Shown here: positions 24,818-34,232 of the stretch, piece by piece
Layout: every line of letters starts with the position of its first letter
How positions within the stretch are numbered: the stretch's first letter is position 1
Source of the DNA: Bacillota bacterium
Lineage (GTDB): Bacteria > Bacillota > Clostridia > Lachnospirales > Lachnospiraceae
DNA length: 64,000 nt
NCBI GenBank assembly: GCA_023390555.1
Contig: JAEWCQ010000003.1
Location: 62,001-126,000, forward strand
Direction: 5' to 3'
Notes under the pieces: generated by a model
The model's database searches: none
What the model was told of the DNA's origin: nothing
Seen by the model: only the letters and a program-made list of their open reading frames with translations
Made by a program: the position numbers and the translations under genes

Positions 24818-26400
24818 TCTATCCGCCCTTCATTTCCTGCCTGGTCCCTGCTTCTTTCCCGAAATTCCATCGGTGTGATTCCGGTAATCTCTTTAAATCC
24901 TTTGGAAAAATAAGAAAAATTACTGTATCCGACCTGAAGTGCAACGGTCTTAATCGGGATTTCACATACCAGCAGCTTTTTTGCTTTCTCTACGCGTTTC
25001 TCCAGCACATACTGAGCGAGTGTACGCCCCGTCTCTTTTTTAAACAGCCTCGAACAGTAATCGGGGCTGATATATACCAGATTGACCAGATCATTCCGGC
25101 TGATTTCTTCACAAAAATGCCCGTCCACATATTGTAATATGGTCTCCATCAATGACCCTTCCTGATCTGTAAACTTTTTATATTCGATTACCTTATCTAT
25201 CAGAAAACTGCAGTAAAGACACATGTCCTGGGCGGAATTACAGGCTCTCTGATAATACCGTTCTGCCTGTTTTTCCGCAAACAGTCTATGAGCCTGTATT
25301 CCCGATTCATGCAGAAAGGAATAAATCATCTGTGTGAGATCCTGCCGAAAGGCCCGCAGATCCTTTTGGGAAAAATCCCGTTTCGCCTTCTCATATACAT
25401 ACTCATTGACAGAATTGGTCAGTTCTTTCTTATTTCCGGTTTTTAACAGACTTTCCCAGATTGAAATATCCGGTGTCATATAGATATAAGTAGACGGCCG
25501 ATAATCGTCCATCCGCAGAATATGCCCCTTGGAGTTCAATGTATTTTCCATCATACCCTTCATACTCTCCAGTTGATCTCTCAATTCCTCCTCTATACAG
25601 ACATGACCGACGGCAATTGTCGCTTCAAAATGCAGCTTTTTTTCGCAATTCTCCGATACCAGCTGCATCACTTCCTCCAGTGAGCCGCTGTCCGGAGCGA
25701 TATCTCTGGAAAAACGGCAGACAATTACCCATATATTCTCTGACATGGGAAAGACACTCTCCGCCTTCAGATACACGGTATCGATCAGCTCATACAGTAC
25801 ATTTTTCAGAACAAACTCAAACATATCCTCGCCCCACAGCATTTCTACGCTGGAAATGGCCGCCTTCAGTGTTGCGAGTATAAAAAAATCCTGCTGGTCA
25901 TAGCCCAGATACCGGATACCGGTTTCCTTCTTTTTTCCATCAGAGAGAAAATACCGCTGCCACAGCAGTTCTTTTGTTTCTTTTTCGCTGTCTAACCAAT
26001 AATTCTTTGCCTTTCCGTCTTTCTCGTTTTGCACTGCTTTCTTCAATGCATGTCCAATTACTCCGGTCACCTTTTTCCTGTCAATCGGCTTTAGAAGGTA
26101 CTCCATGCTTTCCAGATGAATCGCCTGTTTCGCATAAGTAAAGTCCGCATAATTCGTCAGAAAAATGCATTGTATCTCATATCCGTTCTGTCTTACCCAT
26201 TCCAGGAGCTCCAGACCGGAACCGCCGGGCATTTCGATATCGCAGAGCATCGCATGAATCGGCACTGTCTGAATGATTCTCTGCGCCTCTTTCATTCCGG
26301 ATGCCACAAAAATTCGTTCTATGCCAAGTGATACCCAGTCGATTCCGCTTTGCAGCTCCTGCAAAATGAGCTGATCATCATCTACCAACAATATGTTCAT
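24814..26400 (-). CDS. YesN-type response regulator with AraC DNA-binding domain
   Basis: 528 residues. Receiver domain: acidic pocket VDDD at 6-9, phospho-acceptor Asp54 in MLCDIEMPGG, and Lys104 in YLLKPID. A long central region of unclear fold follows (about 130-420). The AraC helix-turn-helix pair is at the C-terminus (RNDLVNLVYISPDYCSRLFK and VALQVGYSNFSYFSKGFKEITG). It receives phosphate from the adjacent YesM-like kinase and activates nearby sugar genes. It sits 6 bp after the kinase gene and overlaps the GH39 gene by 4 bp. Confidence 0.9.
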   Translation of the reverse strand: MNILLVDDDQLILQELQSGIDWVSLGIERIFVASGMKEAQRIIQTVPIHAMLCDIEMPGGSGLELLEWVRQNGYEIQCIFLTNYADFTYAKQAIHLESMEYLLKPIDRKKVTGVIGHALKKAVQNEKDGKAKNYWLDSEKETKELLWQRYFLSDGKKKETGIRYLGYDQQDFFILATLKAAISSVEMLWGEDMFEFVLKNVLYELIDTVYLKAESVFPMSENIWVIVCRFSRDIAPDSGSLEEVMQLVSENCEKKLHFEATIAVGHVCIEEELRDQLESMKGMMENTLNSKGHILRMDDYRPSTYIYMTPDISIWESLLKTGNKKELTNSVNEYVYEKAKRDFSQKDLRAFRQDLTQMIYSFLHESGIQAHRLFAEKQAERYYQRACNSAQDMCLYCSFLIDKVIEYKKFTDQEGSLMETILQYVDGHFCEEISRNDLVNLVYISPDYCSRLFKKETGRTLAQYVLEKRVEKAKKLLVCEIPIKTVALQVGYSNFSYFSKGFKEITGITPMEFRERSRDQAGNEGRIE

Positions 26401-26406
26401 ACATTA

Positions 26407-28143
26407 TCACTCCCTCCGCTCATTTAAAGGTATGTTTATTTCGGCGACGGCTCCTCCGATCGGACTGTTATAGAACTTTGAAGTTGCATCTTCACCATAC
26501 GTATAGCGAAGCCTTGCCCGAATATTGGCGATTCCAATGTGATTTCCATCTTTCTGGCTCAGCTCCCCGCCTTCCTTCCATAAACGGATATAGTCCTCCG
26601 GGTATCCCTTGCCGTTATCACCGATCATAATACACAGGAATCCTTTTCCAAGCATTTTTTCGATTGTCACGGTGACGGATACTTCCAGCTTCTGTTCCGG
26701 TAATTTCCCGTACTTGAAGGAATTTTCGACCAGTGTCTGTATGACCAGCGGGGGAACTGTGTATTGTCTTGCTTCCAAATCGACATAGATATCAAGATCG
26801 ACTTCGTCCGGATAACGTAACTTCATAATTTCAAAGTAATCCCGTACATGTTCAATCGCTTCTTCCACAGTAACTGCTTCCATACCTGCCCGAAAGAAAT
26901 AGCGCAGGTAGCGGATCGTATCCAGACACATTTTCTCAGCATCTTCGATCCGATGTACCTGCAGCAGACCATGTACCATGCCCAGGCTGTTTAAAAAGAA
27001 ATGCGGTTTTAACTGGAGCCTCATATTATCCATTTCCAGCTTTTGCCTCTGCAGCTTCTGTTCGTATATATCTATTTTTAACCGTCTTATCTGGTGCATC
27101 ATATCCCGGAACTGAACATTTACCTGTTCCAGTTCCCGTATATCACTGCTGGTCAGTTCCCTCTTATCATCTCCGGTATAGGCAAAGGCCTGCAATTCCC
27201 TTGTGAATTTCTGTACAGGAGTTATTATTTTTCTCTTTGTGTAAACAGCGGTAATACCAAAAACAAGCAGCGTAATTAAAACCGTAAACAATATTGCCGC
27301 CTGTATCATCAGAATTCTTGCAAAACCGCCGTATCCTGTCATCAAAACAGCGATTGAAATCCCCAATTGAGGAGAACTTTCTGTTACGACCTGAACCCGC
27401 TGAAATGGAAATTGATAGTAGGTGCCACCGCTTGTCAGAAGCTCTTTTGACAGATGCAGGCTCTTTTCCTGCTCCTCACCGGATAGTACTGAGCCGTCCG
27501 GTGCGACCAGCATGACTGCATTATTTTCTCCCTGATAGATTTCCTCTAAAGATTGAATCATGATATGGGACGGTACATAGCAGATAAACCAGACATTATT
27601 ATTGCAATAGGCGCGCAGCATATAATACTCATCTCCATATTGAAACGGAATCCAGAGAAACAGGTCCTTGGTCAGAACTTCCTCTTTGCTGATTTTGTCC
27701 AATATGACATCCACCAGCCCGTTTTCCTTTGCATTCTGCATGTCTAACCAGGAACTGCCAAGTACTTCATCCGTTGCTGCAAAATAGTAAAAAAACTGAT
27801 AGTCTTCGTTACTTGCAAAGGAGTACGAAATTTTATCCGTCAATTTAATGCGTGCATCAAATTGATCCAGCGCAGATCCATTCAGGACCTGCATCAGTAA
27901 ATCCTGATTTTCCATCAACAGGCGCCGCATATTGTAACTGATCTCTCCGCATTCGTCATAGATCTGGTTCGTCTGTAAGACTGCCATCTGTTTCATCTGT
28001 TCGGCAGTTGTCGCATTGACAGAACGCATTGATACTGTGCTCACAATAAAATCCAGCAGTCCTACCACCACCAGTGCAATCAACGCGCTTCTTTGCCTGA
28101 CAGCAAATGTATGCCTGTCCGGTTTCGCCCCCTTCTTTCTCAA
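26407..28143 (-). CDS. YesM/LytS-type sensor histidine kinase
   Basis: 578 residues. Two membrane helices (about 17-38 and 280-305) enclose an extracellular sensor region of about 240 residues, followed by a HAMP-like linker. The HisKA_7TM/LytS-type phosphoacceptor is LKPHFFLNSLG, and the ATPase has TLVENSFKYG (N box) and GDNGKGYP (G1). The start is TTG, supported by a strong AGGAGGGG 6 bp upstream; the next ATG would remove the first membrane helix. Probable signal: a sugar or sugar-loaded binding protein at the cell surface. Confidence 0.9.
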   Translation of the reverse strand: MRKKGAKPDRHTFAVRQRSALIALVVVGLLDFIVSTVSMRSVNATTAEQMKQMAVLQTNQIYDECGEISYNMRRLLMENQDLLMQVLNGSALDQFDARIKLTDKISYSFASNEDYQFFYYFAATDEVLGSSWLDMQNAKENGLVDVILDKISKEEVLTKDLFLWIPFQYGDEYYMLRAYCNNNVWFICYVPSHIMIQSLEEIYQGENNAVMLVAPDGSVLSGEEQEKSLHLSKELLTSGGTYYQFPFQRVQVVTESSPQLGISIAVLMTGYGGFARILMIQAAILFTVLITLLVFGITAVYTKRKIITPVQKFTRELQAFAYTGDDKRELTSSDIRELEQVNVQFRDMMHQIRRLKIDIYEQKLQRQKLEMDNMRLQLKPHFFLNSLGMVHGLLQVHRIEDAEKMCLDTIRYLRYFFRAGMEAVTVEEAIEHVRDYFEIMKLRYPDEVDLDIYVDLEARQYTVPPLVIQTLVENSFKYGKLPEQKLEVSVTVTIEKMLGKGFLCIMIGDNGKGYPEDYIRLWKEGGELSQKDGNHIGIANIRARLRYTYGEDATSKFYNSPIGGAVAEINIPLNERRE

Positions 28144-28173
28144 TGGAACCCCTCCTGCTATACGTTCTAAATA

Positions 28174-30480
28174 CTATGATTTCATTTCATTATTTATAGC
28201 ATGGTTTATTTTGTCAACAATTCTTTCGATGAAAGCCTCATCTGCCTTTCCTTTCAGGTAACTGCGAAGTGCTCTTAAAGGCGAATCGTTCACTATAGCG
28301 GCAAGCATTCTGCTCATACCCTCTCCGAGCGTATCCTGGTTTTCCAGCTTTGAAAACGGCAGTTCTCCTACTTCCTCCTTTAAAATTTCCTGAAGGACTG
28401 CGGCAGCGGTTGGATTCGATCTGATGTCACCCAATGTTGAATTCCGGTGGCAAATCCATCCGGTTGCTGAACTATCGGAAAATTGTACGGTTGCACTCAG
28501 GCGGATGTCTCTGCTGGAGGCCCCTATCAGAATCTCATATTCTCCCTGCTCAATACTCCATTTTCCGGTATCTTCATTGAAATATCGGAAGCTTCGGCTG
28601 TCCAGGACAATTTCGATTTCTTTGGTTTCACACTTCCATAAATGAACTTTTTCAAAGCCTTTCAACTCTTTATCCGCTCTCGATATGCCTGAGTTCTTCT
28701 TCCGGACATATACCTGAACCGCTTCTTTCCCGGAGCATTCTCCGATATTGGAAAGATCAAAACGGATATTTATGGTATCCTCTGCAGTCAGATTTCTTTT
28801 ATCCAGCTTCAGATTGTCATATTTAAATTCTGTATAACTCAGTCCATGCCCGAACGGAAACAATACGTCCATTTCCCTAATATCATAATAGCGGTAACCG
28901 ACAAAAATACCCTCTCCATAGTGAACGATATCTGACTGCCCGCCAAAATCCAAATAAGAAGGATTGTCCTGCAGCCGTTTCGGAAACGTCTCTGCCAGTT
29001 TTCCGCTCGGATTCGCGATTCCAAACAGGATATCCGCCTGTGCCTCTCCGACAGCTTCTCCGGCCAGGTAACATTCCAGTATCGCCGGTACACGTTCTGC
29101 CCACGGCATCTCAATCGGGCAGCCATTATTCAGCACCACCACGAGATTTGGCTGAACCTCCGCTACCGCTTCTATCAGAATATTCTGGCAGAGCGGAAGT
29201 CTCATATGTTCGCGATCATAGGCCTCTGATTCCATAAATTCAGGCAGACCGGCAAACAGCACCGCAGCATCGCTTTCTTTTGCCACACGAACCGCTTCCG
29301 CAATCAGTTCCTCATCTACCTCTCTATCCGTCAATTCATATCCCTGCGCATACGTAATCGTTGCATACTGCCTGCAGCTGTCAAGTGCATTGGAGATTCT
29401 GGAAGCATTGATGTGACTGGAGCCTCCCCCCTGATAACGTGGCTGTTCGGCAAACTTTCCGATGAAAGCATAATTTTTTCCCTTTTGTAACGGCAGTATC
29501 CTTTTATCCTTCTGTTCTTTGTTTTTTAAAAGCACCATGGATTCACACGCCGTCTGACGCGCAATCTCATGATCTGCTTCCCGGTCAAATGCCTCCGGTT
29601 CGGATATAGCATCCACATATCGGAATATGATATTGAGAATACGTGCAACTGCCCGATCCAGAATCGTTTCCTCTAACGTTCCGTCTTCCACGGCCTTTAC
29701 GATCAGTTTGTCGTTCACGCCACCGGAATCCGGCATTTCCAGATCCTGTCCGGCCAGAAGACCTTTTACCCGCTCATCGCATGCACCCCAGTCTGTCACA
29801 ACAAACCCATCAAATCCCCATTCTTCACGTAAGATTTCTGTCAGAATGCGATGGCTTTGCGATACATATTCGCCATTGACGCGGTTATAGGAGCACATAA
29901 CCGTCCAGGGTCTCCCCTCTTTTACGGCTTCTTCAAACCCGGCGAGATAAATCTCTCTGAATGCACGCTCGCTGATCTCCGCAGAGACGGTCGACCTTCT
30001 TTTTTCCTGATTATTCGCGACAAAATGCTTTACACTGGTTCCAATATTTTCAGACTGTACGCCCTGAATGTAAGCAGCTGCCAGTTGTCCGGATAAGTAA
30101 GGGTCCTCCGATAAATATTCAAAATTCCTGCCGCATAGCGGGCTCCGCTTTATATTGATTGCAGGTCCCAAAAGGACTGCCACATTTTCGGCCCTGCATT
30201 CCTTTCCTAAGGTTTCCCCTACCTTTTGAGCCAGACTTCGGTCAAAGGAACTGGCCAGCCCGGCTGCGGAAGGAAAGCAGACTGCTTTTATAGAATCATT
30301 AATTCCAAGATGATCTGCATTTTCATCCTGCTTACGCAGTCCGTGCGGTCCGTCGGCAACCATGATACGCGGTATATTGAGTCTTTCTATACTCTTGAGA
30401 TGCCAGAAATCGGCACCGGAGCAAAGACCGGCTTTTTCTTCCAAAGTCATTTGTTCTACGATTTTTTCAATATCTCTCAT
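28174..30480 (-). CDS. Glycoside hydrolase family 3 (beta-glucosidase/xylosidase)
   Basis: 768 residues: N-terminal TIM barrel with MVADGPHGLRKQ, KHFVANNQE and the nucleophile Asp (about residue 230) in GFVVTDWGACDE; a middle alpha/beta sandwich (FAGLPEFMESEAYDRE, VVLNNGCPIEMPW); and a C-terminal fibronectin-III-like domain. There is no signal peptide, so it acts on imported oligosaccharides. The ATG at 30480 has GAGAGGTG upstream; the in-frame GTG 12 bp earlier is inside that ribosome site and is rejected. It lies between the permease genes and the sensor kinase, all in one direction. Confidence 0.9.
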   Translation of the reverse strand: MRDIEKIVEQMTLEEKAGLCSGADFWHLKSIERLNIPRIMVADGPHGLRKQDENADHLGINDSIKAVCFPSAAGLASSFDRSLAQKVGETLGKECRAENVAVLLGPAINIKRSPLCGRNFEYLSEDPYLSGQLAAAYIQGVQSENIGTSVKHFVANNQEKRRSTVSAEISERAFREIYLAGFEEAVKEGRPWTVMCSYNRVNGEYVSQSHRILTEILREEWGFDGFVVTDWGACDERVKGLLAGQDLEMPDSGGVNDKLIVKAVEDGTLEETILDRAVARILNIIFRYVDAISEPEAFDREADHEIARQTACESMVLLKNKEQKDKRILPLQKGKNYAFIGKFAEQPRYQGGGSSHINASRISNALDSCRQYATITYAQGYELTDREVDEELIAEAVRVAKESDAAVLFAGLPEFMESEAYDREHMRLPLCQNILIEAVAEVQPNLVVVLNNGCPIEMPWAERVPAILECYLAGEAVGEAQADILFGIANPSGKLAETFPKRLQDNPSYLDFGGQSDIVHYGEGIFVGYRYYDIREMDVLFPFGHGLSYTEFKYDNLKLDKRNLTAEDTINIRFDLSNIGECSGKEAVQVYVRKKNSGISRADKELKGFEKVHLWKCETKEIEIVLDSRSFRYFNEDTGKWSIEQGEYEILIGASSRDIRLSATVQFSDSSATGWICHRNSTLGDIRSNPTAAAVLQEILKEEVGELPFSKLENQDTLGEGMSRMLAAIVNDSPLRALRSYLKGKADEAFIERIVDKINHAINNEMKS

Positions 30481-30503
30481 ATTGTTACGCACCTCTCTTC
30501 TTT

Positions 30504-31397
30504 TTATCCTTTTACTGCTCCAATTGCAATTCCCTCCGCAAAATACTTCTGTAAAAACGGGTACAGGACAATAATGGGAAGCATTGCGACAAACGCAATT
30601 GCCATCCGCACGGAAACCGTAGGCATGGATGCAGTTACACTGGTCATGTTCTTCGATAGCAGTCCGCTCGTCAAGGCCTGCTGATCGCTGATCATCTTAT
30701 TTAACAAATTCTGAATTCCCCAATATTTCTCCTGATTTACGTAATACAGACCATTGGTCCAGTCATTCCAATATCCCAATCCGGCAAACAGACCGGTCGT
30801 TACCAGAATCGGCTTTCCAAGCGGAAATACAATTTTAAAAAATACGGTAAATTGATTTGCGCCATCAATCTCTGCAGCTTCGTACAACGGCTCCGGTATT
30901 GCCTGTACAAGATAAGTACGGATCAGCAGGACATTGACCGCACTTAACAGCAGGTTTGGAACAAGCAGTGAAAATATCGTGTTTTTAATATGGAACATAC
31001 TCGTATACATCATGTACGTCGGCACCAGACCACCATTGAACAGCATCGTAAAAAACACATAAAACGTAATCACCCGTTTAAACGGTAAATTTTTCTTTGA
31101 AAGACCGAATGCCAGCATAGAACTCATCATTACATTGCAAAAGGTCCCCACCGCAGTCACCAGTATCGTAACGCCATATGCATGGAAAATTTTCTGCCCG
31201 TTTTCAAAAATATACCGATAGGCTTCCAAACTGAACTTCTGCGGAAACAGAGAATACCCGTTCATAATCAGTGTATTTTCATCTGTAATGGAGGACATAA
31301 ACAGTAAAAGGAAAGGAAATATCATAAAAATCGTCAGGACACTCAAAAAAACATGGCAAAAAATCTGATAGTAATAATTCTCTCTTGTCTTTAACAT
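30504..31397 (-). CDS. Sugar ABC transporter permease, LplC/YtcP type
   Basis: 297 residues with six membrane segments and the permease coupling motif EAAEIDGANQFTVFFKIVFPLGKP, the EAA loop that contacts the ATPase. It belongs to the CUT1 carbohydrate family, in the subgroup that pairs with LplB and a large lipoprotein. The C-terminus (LYPFLQKYFAEGIAIGAVKG) is typical. It follows the partner permease by 11 bp with GGGAGG before its ATG. No dedicated ATPase gene is present, so a shared MsmX-like ATPase elsewhere is expected. Confidence 0.93.
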   Translation of the reverse strand: MLKTRENYYYQIFCHVFLSVLTIFMIFPFLLLFMSSITDENTLIMNGYSLFPQKFSLEAYRYIFENGQKIFHAYGVTILVTAVGTFCNVMMSSMLAFGLSKKNLPFKRVITFYVFFTMLFNGGLVPTYMMYTSMFHIKNTIFSLLVPNLLLSAVNVLLIRTYLVQAIPEPLYEAAEIDGANQFTVFFKIVFPLGKPILVTTGLFAGLGYWNDWTNGLYYVNQEKYWGIQNLLNKMISDQQALTSGLLSKNMTSVTASMPTVSVRMAIAFVAMLPIIVLYPFLQKYFAEGIAIGAVKG

Positions 31398-31408
31398 CTT
31401 ACCCTCCC

Positions 31409-32341
31409 TTAGAACAGTGCATTTTCTTTGCTGAATTTACGCACAAGTGCATTTACCGTTAACACAAGGATAAATCCTACGATTGACTGGTAAAAACCTG
31501 CCGCAGCAGACATACCCGGATTATTTTGCTGCAGTAATGCACGGTATACATAGGTGTCAATTGTATTTGTGGTAGAGTAAAGGGCACCGGAATTCTGAGG
31601 CACCTGGTAAAACAGGCTGAAATCAGAAAAGAAAATTTTACTGATGCTCAACATGACAAGTGTAATGACCGAGGGAATTAATCCAGGCAGTGTCACCTTC
31701 GTCATAAGCTTCCACTTTCCTGCACCATCAATTCTTGCAGCTTCATAAATCTGCCTGTCAATTCCGGCAATACCGGCAATATAAATCAGGCACCCATATC
31801 CAATCCCCTTCCAGAAATTCGTCAGAATCAGTATGACCGGCCACACACTCGGCGTTGAATACCATGAGATCGGGTCAAGCCCCAGTGCAGGCAGTATTGC
31901 ATTATTCAACATTCCGTTTTCATTGCTTAACAGCGCAAATGCAATATAAGATACAATCACAAATGACATCAGAAACGGAAATAAAATGGCACTTTGATAT
32001 ATTTTTTTTGCCCGCTTGCTGGTTACATCAAAGATCAGAATTGCTATGATAATCCCAAACAAATTGTTAATCAGGATGAATGCCAGATTATAAAGAAGTG
32101 TATTTCTGGTAATTACAAAGGCCTCTTTTGACTGGAACAGATAAATGAAATTACTATACCACGGATCTGCCCACGGACTTTTCCAGATTCCGTCCATAAA
32201 ATTTACGTTCTTAAATGCAGCTATGATACCAGCCATCGGGATGTAATTGTTAATAAAAAGATAAATCAGTCCTGGGCACATCATAATAAATACCGGTGCC
32301 CAATGTTTCCATTGGGCAGCCTTTTTGTTTTTATGAAGCAT
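31409..32341 (-). CDS. Sugar ABC transporter permease, LplB type
   Basis: 310 residues with six membrane segments and an EAA loop (YEAARIDGAGKWKLMTKVTLPGL). The N-terminal HWAPVFIMMCPGLIYLFINNYIPM matches the LplB group, which imports complex plant or glycan oligosaccharides. It forms the heterodimeric channel with the downstream permease. It lies 14 bp after the binding-protein gene; GGAGG is 7 bp before its ATG. Confidence 0.93.
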   Translation of the reverse strand: MLHKNKKAAQWKHWAPVFIMMCPGLIYLFINNYIPMAGIIAAFKNVNFMDGIWKSPWADPWYSNFIYLFQSKEAFVITRNTLLYNLAFILINNLFGIIIAILIFDVTSKRAKKIYQSAILFPFLMSFVIVSYIAFALLSNENGMLNNAILPALGLDPISWYSTPSVWPVILILTNFWKGIGYGCLIYIAGIAGIDRQIYEAARIDGAGKWKLMTKVTLPGLIPSVITLVMLSISKIFFSDFSLFYQVPQNSGALYSTTNTIDTYVYRALLQQNNPGMSAAAGFYQSIVGFILVLTVNALVRKFSKENALF

Positions 32342-32355
32342 TCTGCTTCCTCCTG

Positions 32356-33909
32356 TTAATTTTGTTTGTCAGCAAGCCATGCATCTAACTGTTTCTGTTT
32401 TTCATCTATGACTTTTTGAATTCCCGCATCCTCTAACGCTTTTATAAACTTCGGAAGTTCTACATCGGGATCTGCTACACCTGCATTAAAAGCATCCACA
32501 TACTGACTTTTTACATTTTCTATCGCGGCGATTTCCGAACTCAATGCGCTGCTGTCATAAGCGAATCCCAAAGCACACGATTTTTGCGCGGATTTTGTGA
32601 CTTCAATCTGTTTTTCCCACAAATCAGGATCATTTCCTTCCCAGATACCGCCAAGGCTTGCATTTGGCAGTTCCCAGCCCTGATTAAATGTATACGTAGA
32701 GGTTGTAACATCCACACCATCCGGATAGGTATATAAGCCATCATCTGAAACGACATAATGTTCATCTTCAATTCCATAGTTAAGCAGATCTGTAACTTCA
32801 CTGCTTCCATAAAGATAATTCAGTAATAAGAATGCACGTTCCGGATTTTCACTCGACTGTGCGATTCCCCAGCTGTTATACCCATATCCGGTTGTAGTAA
32901 GCTGTCCCTCCGTAACCGGGATGTTGTACATTTCCGTTCCGCAGGATGCTGAATTTGTAGCTTCTGCCTCAGGACCTCCAGGTGTATAGAAGGAAAATGC
33001 ACGCCCTGCCTGCACAGCTGTGGATGCCTGATCTGTCGTGGTTGCTGCATCTTTGGATATCCAGCCCTTTTGTGCCCAGTTATAATGGCGTGTGACCAGA
33101 TCTTTATAATCATCACTTGCAAACCAGTTTACAACTTCCGGACTCTCCCCATAATTTAAAAGGACTCCATTGAAGTCTGTCAGCGGATCACAGGTTTCAT
33201 AACGGCTGTCAGCAGACATTCCCTTTGTAATCCACATCATAACCGAAGAAGGGTGGTTTTCCTGCACCTTTTCATAAACTGCATCCATATCATCCACACT
33301 TTTGATATCATCTCTGGTAAATCCCGCTTCTTCCAGCCAGTCCGCACGAAGGCAGATTGTAGATACTCCGGAAGAACCCTTTACAACCGGAATACCGAAC
33401 ATAAAATCGTTAATGCTCGCCGTATCCACAAGCTCTTCACCCATCTCAGAAAAGGCACTTTTGATATTGTCTCCGTAGTTTTCAACATAGTCTTTTAAAT
33501 TTACCACCATCTTGTTATTGATGAAGGACCCGGCAGCACTGTTGATAATCGGGATTAAATCCACTTTGTCACCGCCCTGGAGCATCAGTGGCAGCTGTGT
33601 ACTGTAATCACCGTAAGACAACATGACAATATTTATTTTTGTATTAATGTCACGCATCAGAATCTCATTGATTTTGTCTACAACCTTCTGTTCATCCGGC
33701 TGTTCACTTCCCATTAAAACAATCGTTGCCTCATAAGTTTCACTTGTATCAATTCCATCCACTTCACTGGAACCTGTTTCTGTTCCGGCCACTGCTCCCT
33801 CTGAACTTCCATTCGCTTTGGAAGATTGATTTCCCCCGTTCGAGCAGCCCGCAAGCAATCCTATACTCATGGCACAGACCAAGAGCAATGATAATACGTT
33901 TTTCTTCAT
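32356..33909 (-). CDS. Sugar-binding lipoprotein (LipO/DUF3502-type solute-binding protein)
   Basis: 517 residues. The signal peptide MKKNVLSLLLVCAMSIGLLAGC ends in a lipobox (LAGC, lipidated Cys about residue 22), followed by a Ser/Gly linker. The mature part is a two-lobed solute-binding protein of the large size that goes with LplB/LplC permeases, and IVLMGSEQPDEQKVVDKINEIL is typical. It is anchored outside the membrane and delivers an oligosaccharide to the permeases. The start with GGGAGG 8 bp upstream is preferred over one five codons earlier. It heads the sugar operon, and the upstream gap holds repeated TCTGTCC motifs and a dispersed repeat. Confidence 0.92.
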   Translation of the reverse strand: MKKNVLSLLLVCAMSIGLLAGCSNGGNQSSKANGSSEGAVAGTETGSSEVDGIDTSETYEATIVLMGSEQPDEQKVVDKINEILMRDINTKINIVMLSYGDYSTQLPLMLQGGDKVDLIPIINSAAGSFINNKMVVNLKDYVENYGDNIKSAFSEMGEELVDTASINDFMFGIPVVKGSSGVSTICLRADWLEEAGFTRDDIKSVDDMDAVYEKVQENHPSSVMMWITKGMSADSRYETCDPLTDFNGVLLNYGESPEVVNWFASDDYKDLVTRHYNWAQKGWISKDAATTTDQASTAVQAGRAFSFYTPGGPEAEATNSASCGTEMYNIPVTEGQLTTTGYGYNSWGIAQSSENPERAFLLLNYLYGSSEVTDLLNYGIEDEHYVVSDDGLYTYPDGVDVTTSTYTFNQGWELPNASLGGIWEGNDPDLWEKQIEVTKSAQKSCALGFAYDSSALSSEIAAIENVKSQYVDAFNAGVADPDVELPKFIKALEDAGIQKVIDEKQKQLDAWLADKQN

Positions 33910-33993
33910 TTTTTTTCCTCCCAATTTTGTTGAACTTTCTATTCCCTTTGTATTTTTATTATAGTTTGACCGATTTTTAAAATCTATAATAGT

Positions 33994-34022
33994 TCTGTCC
34001 TCTGTCTAACAAGAATCTGTCC
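33994..34022. promoter_or_regulatory. Triple TCTGTCC motif upstream of the sugar operon
   Basis: TCTGTCC (33994-34000), TCTGTCT (34001-34007) and TCTGTCC (34016-34022), all in one orientation, lie about 85-113 bp before the binding-protein start. On the minus strand a TATAAT lies between these motifs and the gene without a good -35, as expected of a promoter needing an activator. The YesN-type AraC regulator of this locus is the candidate. Confidence 0.4.
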
Positions 34023-34025
34023 AAA

Positions 34026-34174
34026 GAACCAAAGTGCACTTTGGTGCACTTCGTACGTTCCCGTATTCTACTGCTTAGAAAGTGCAACTTTTGTTCCGCG
34101 CGCGAAGCTGCGCATCTAAATGTTTTTCTATTGGAAATTCATAGCCTCCATACGTTCATGTAACAAGGTCTTTT
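34026..34174. repeat. Dispersed structured repeat, copy B
   Basis: About 149 bp, related to copy A at 22471-22609 by three conserved blocks in the same order and orientation. The outer stem is kept with different bases: GAACCAAAGTGCAC pairs with GTGCAACTTTTGTTC apart from one mismatch and one bulge. The GC-rich hairpin is also kept, with one G-C pair changed to G-T on the plus strand. Like copy A it follows directly on a minus-strand terminator. It accounts for about half of the 323-bp gene-free gap between buk and the sugar operon. Confidence 0.6.
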
Positions 34175-34185
34175 CTATAGAATAA

Positions 34186-34211
34186 AGAAACCGCGGCATA
34201 ATATGCCGCGG
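34186..34211 (-). terminator. ptb-buk operon terminator
   Basis: CCGCGGCAT-ATT-ATGCCGCGG on the minus strand followed by TTTCTTT, 22 bp past the butyrate kinase stop. Confidence 0.9.
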
Positions 34212-34232
34212 CCTGTACGTTCTGTATTAATT

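Noticed and set aside
24814..26400. YesN-type protein as a stand-alone AraC activator
   Set aside because: A complete receiver domain with Asp54 and Lys104, and an adjacent YesM-type kinase, make it a two-component regulator.
33925..34232. Riboswitch or T-box leader before the sugar operon
   Set aside because: No T-box, purine, glycine or cobalamin consensus is visible; the structure here belongs to the dispersed repeat also found before lrgA.
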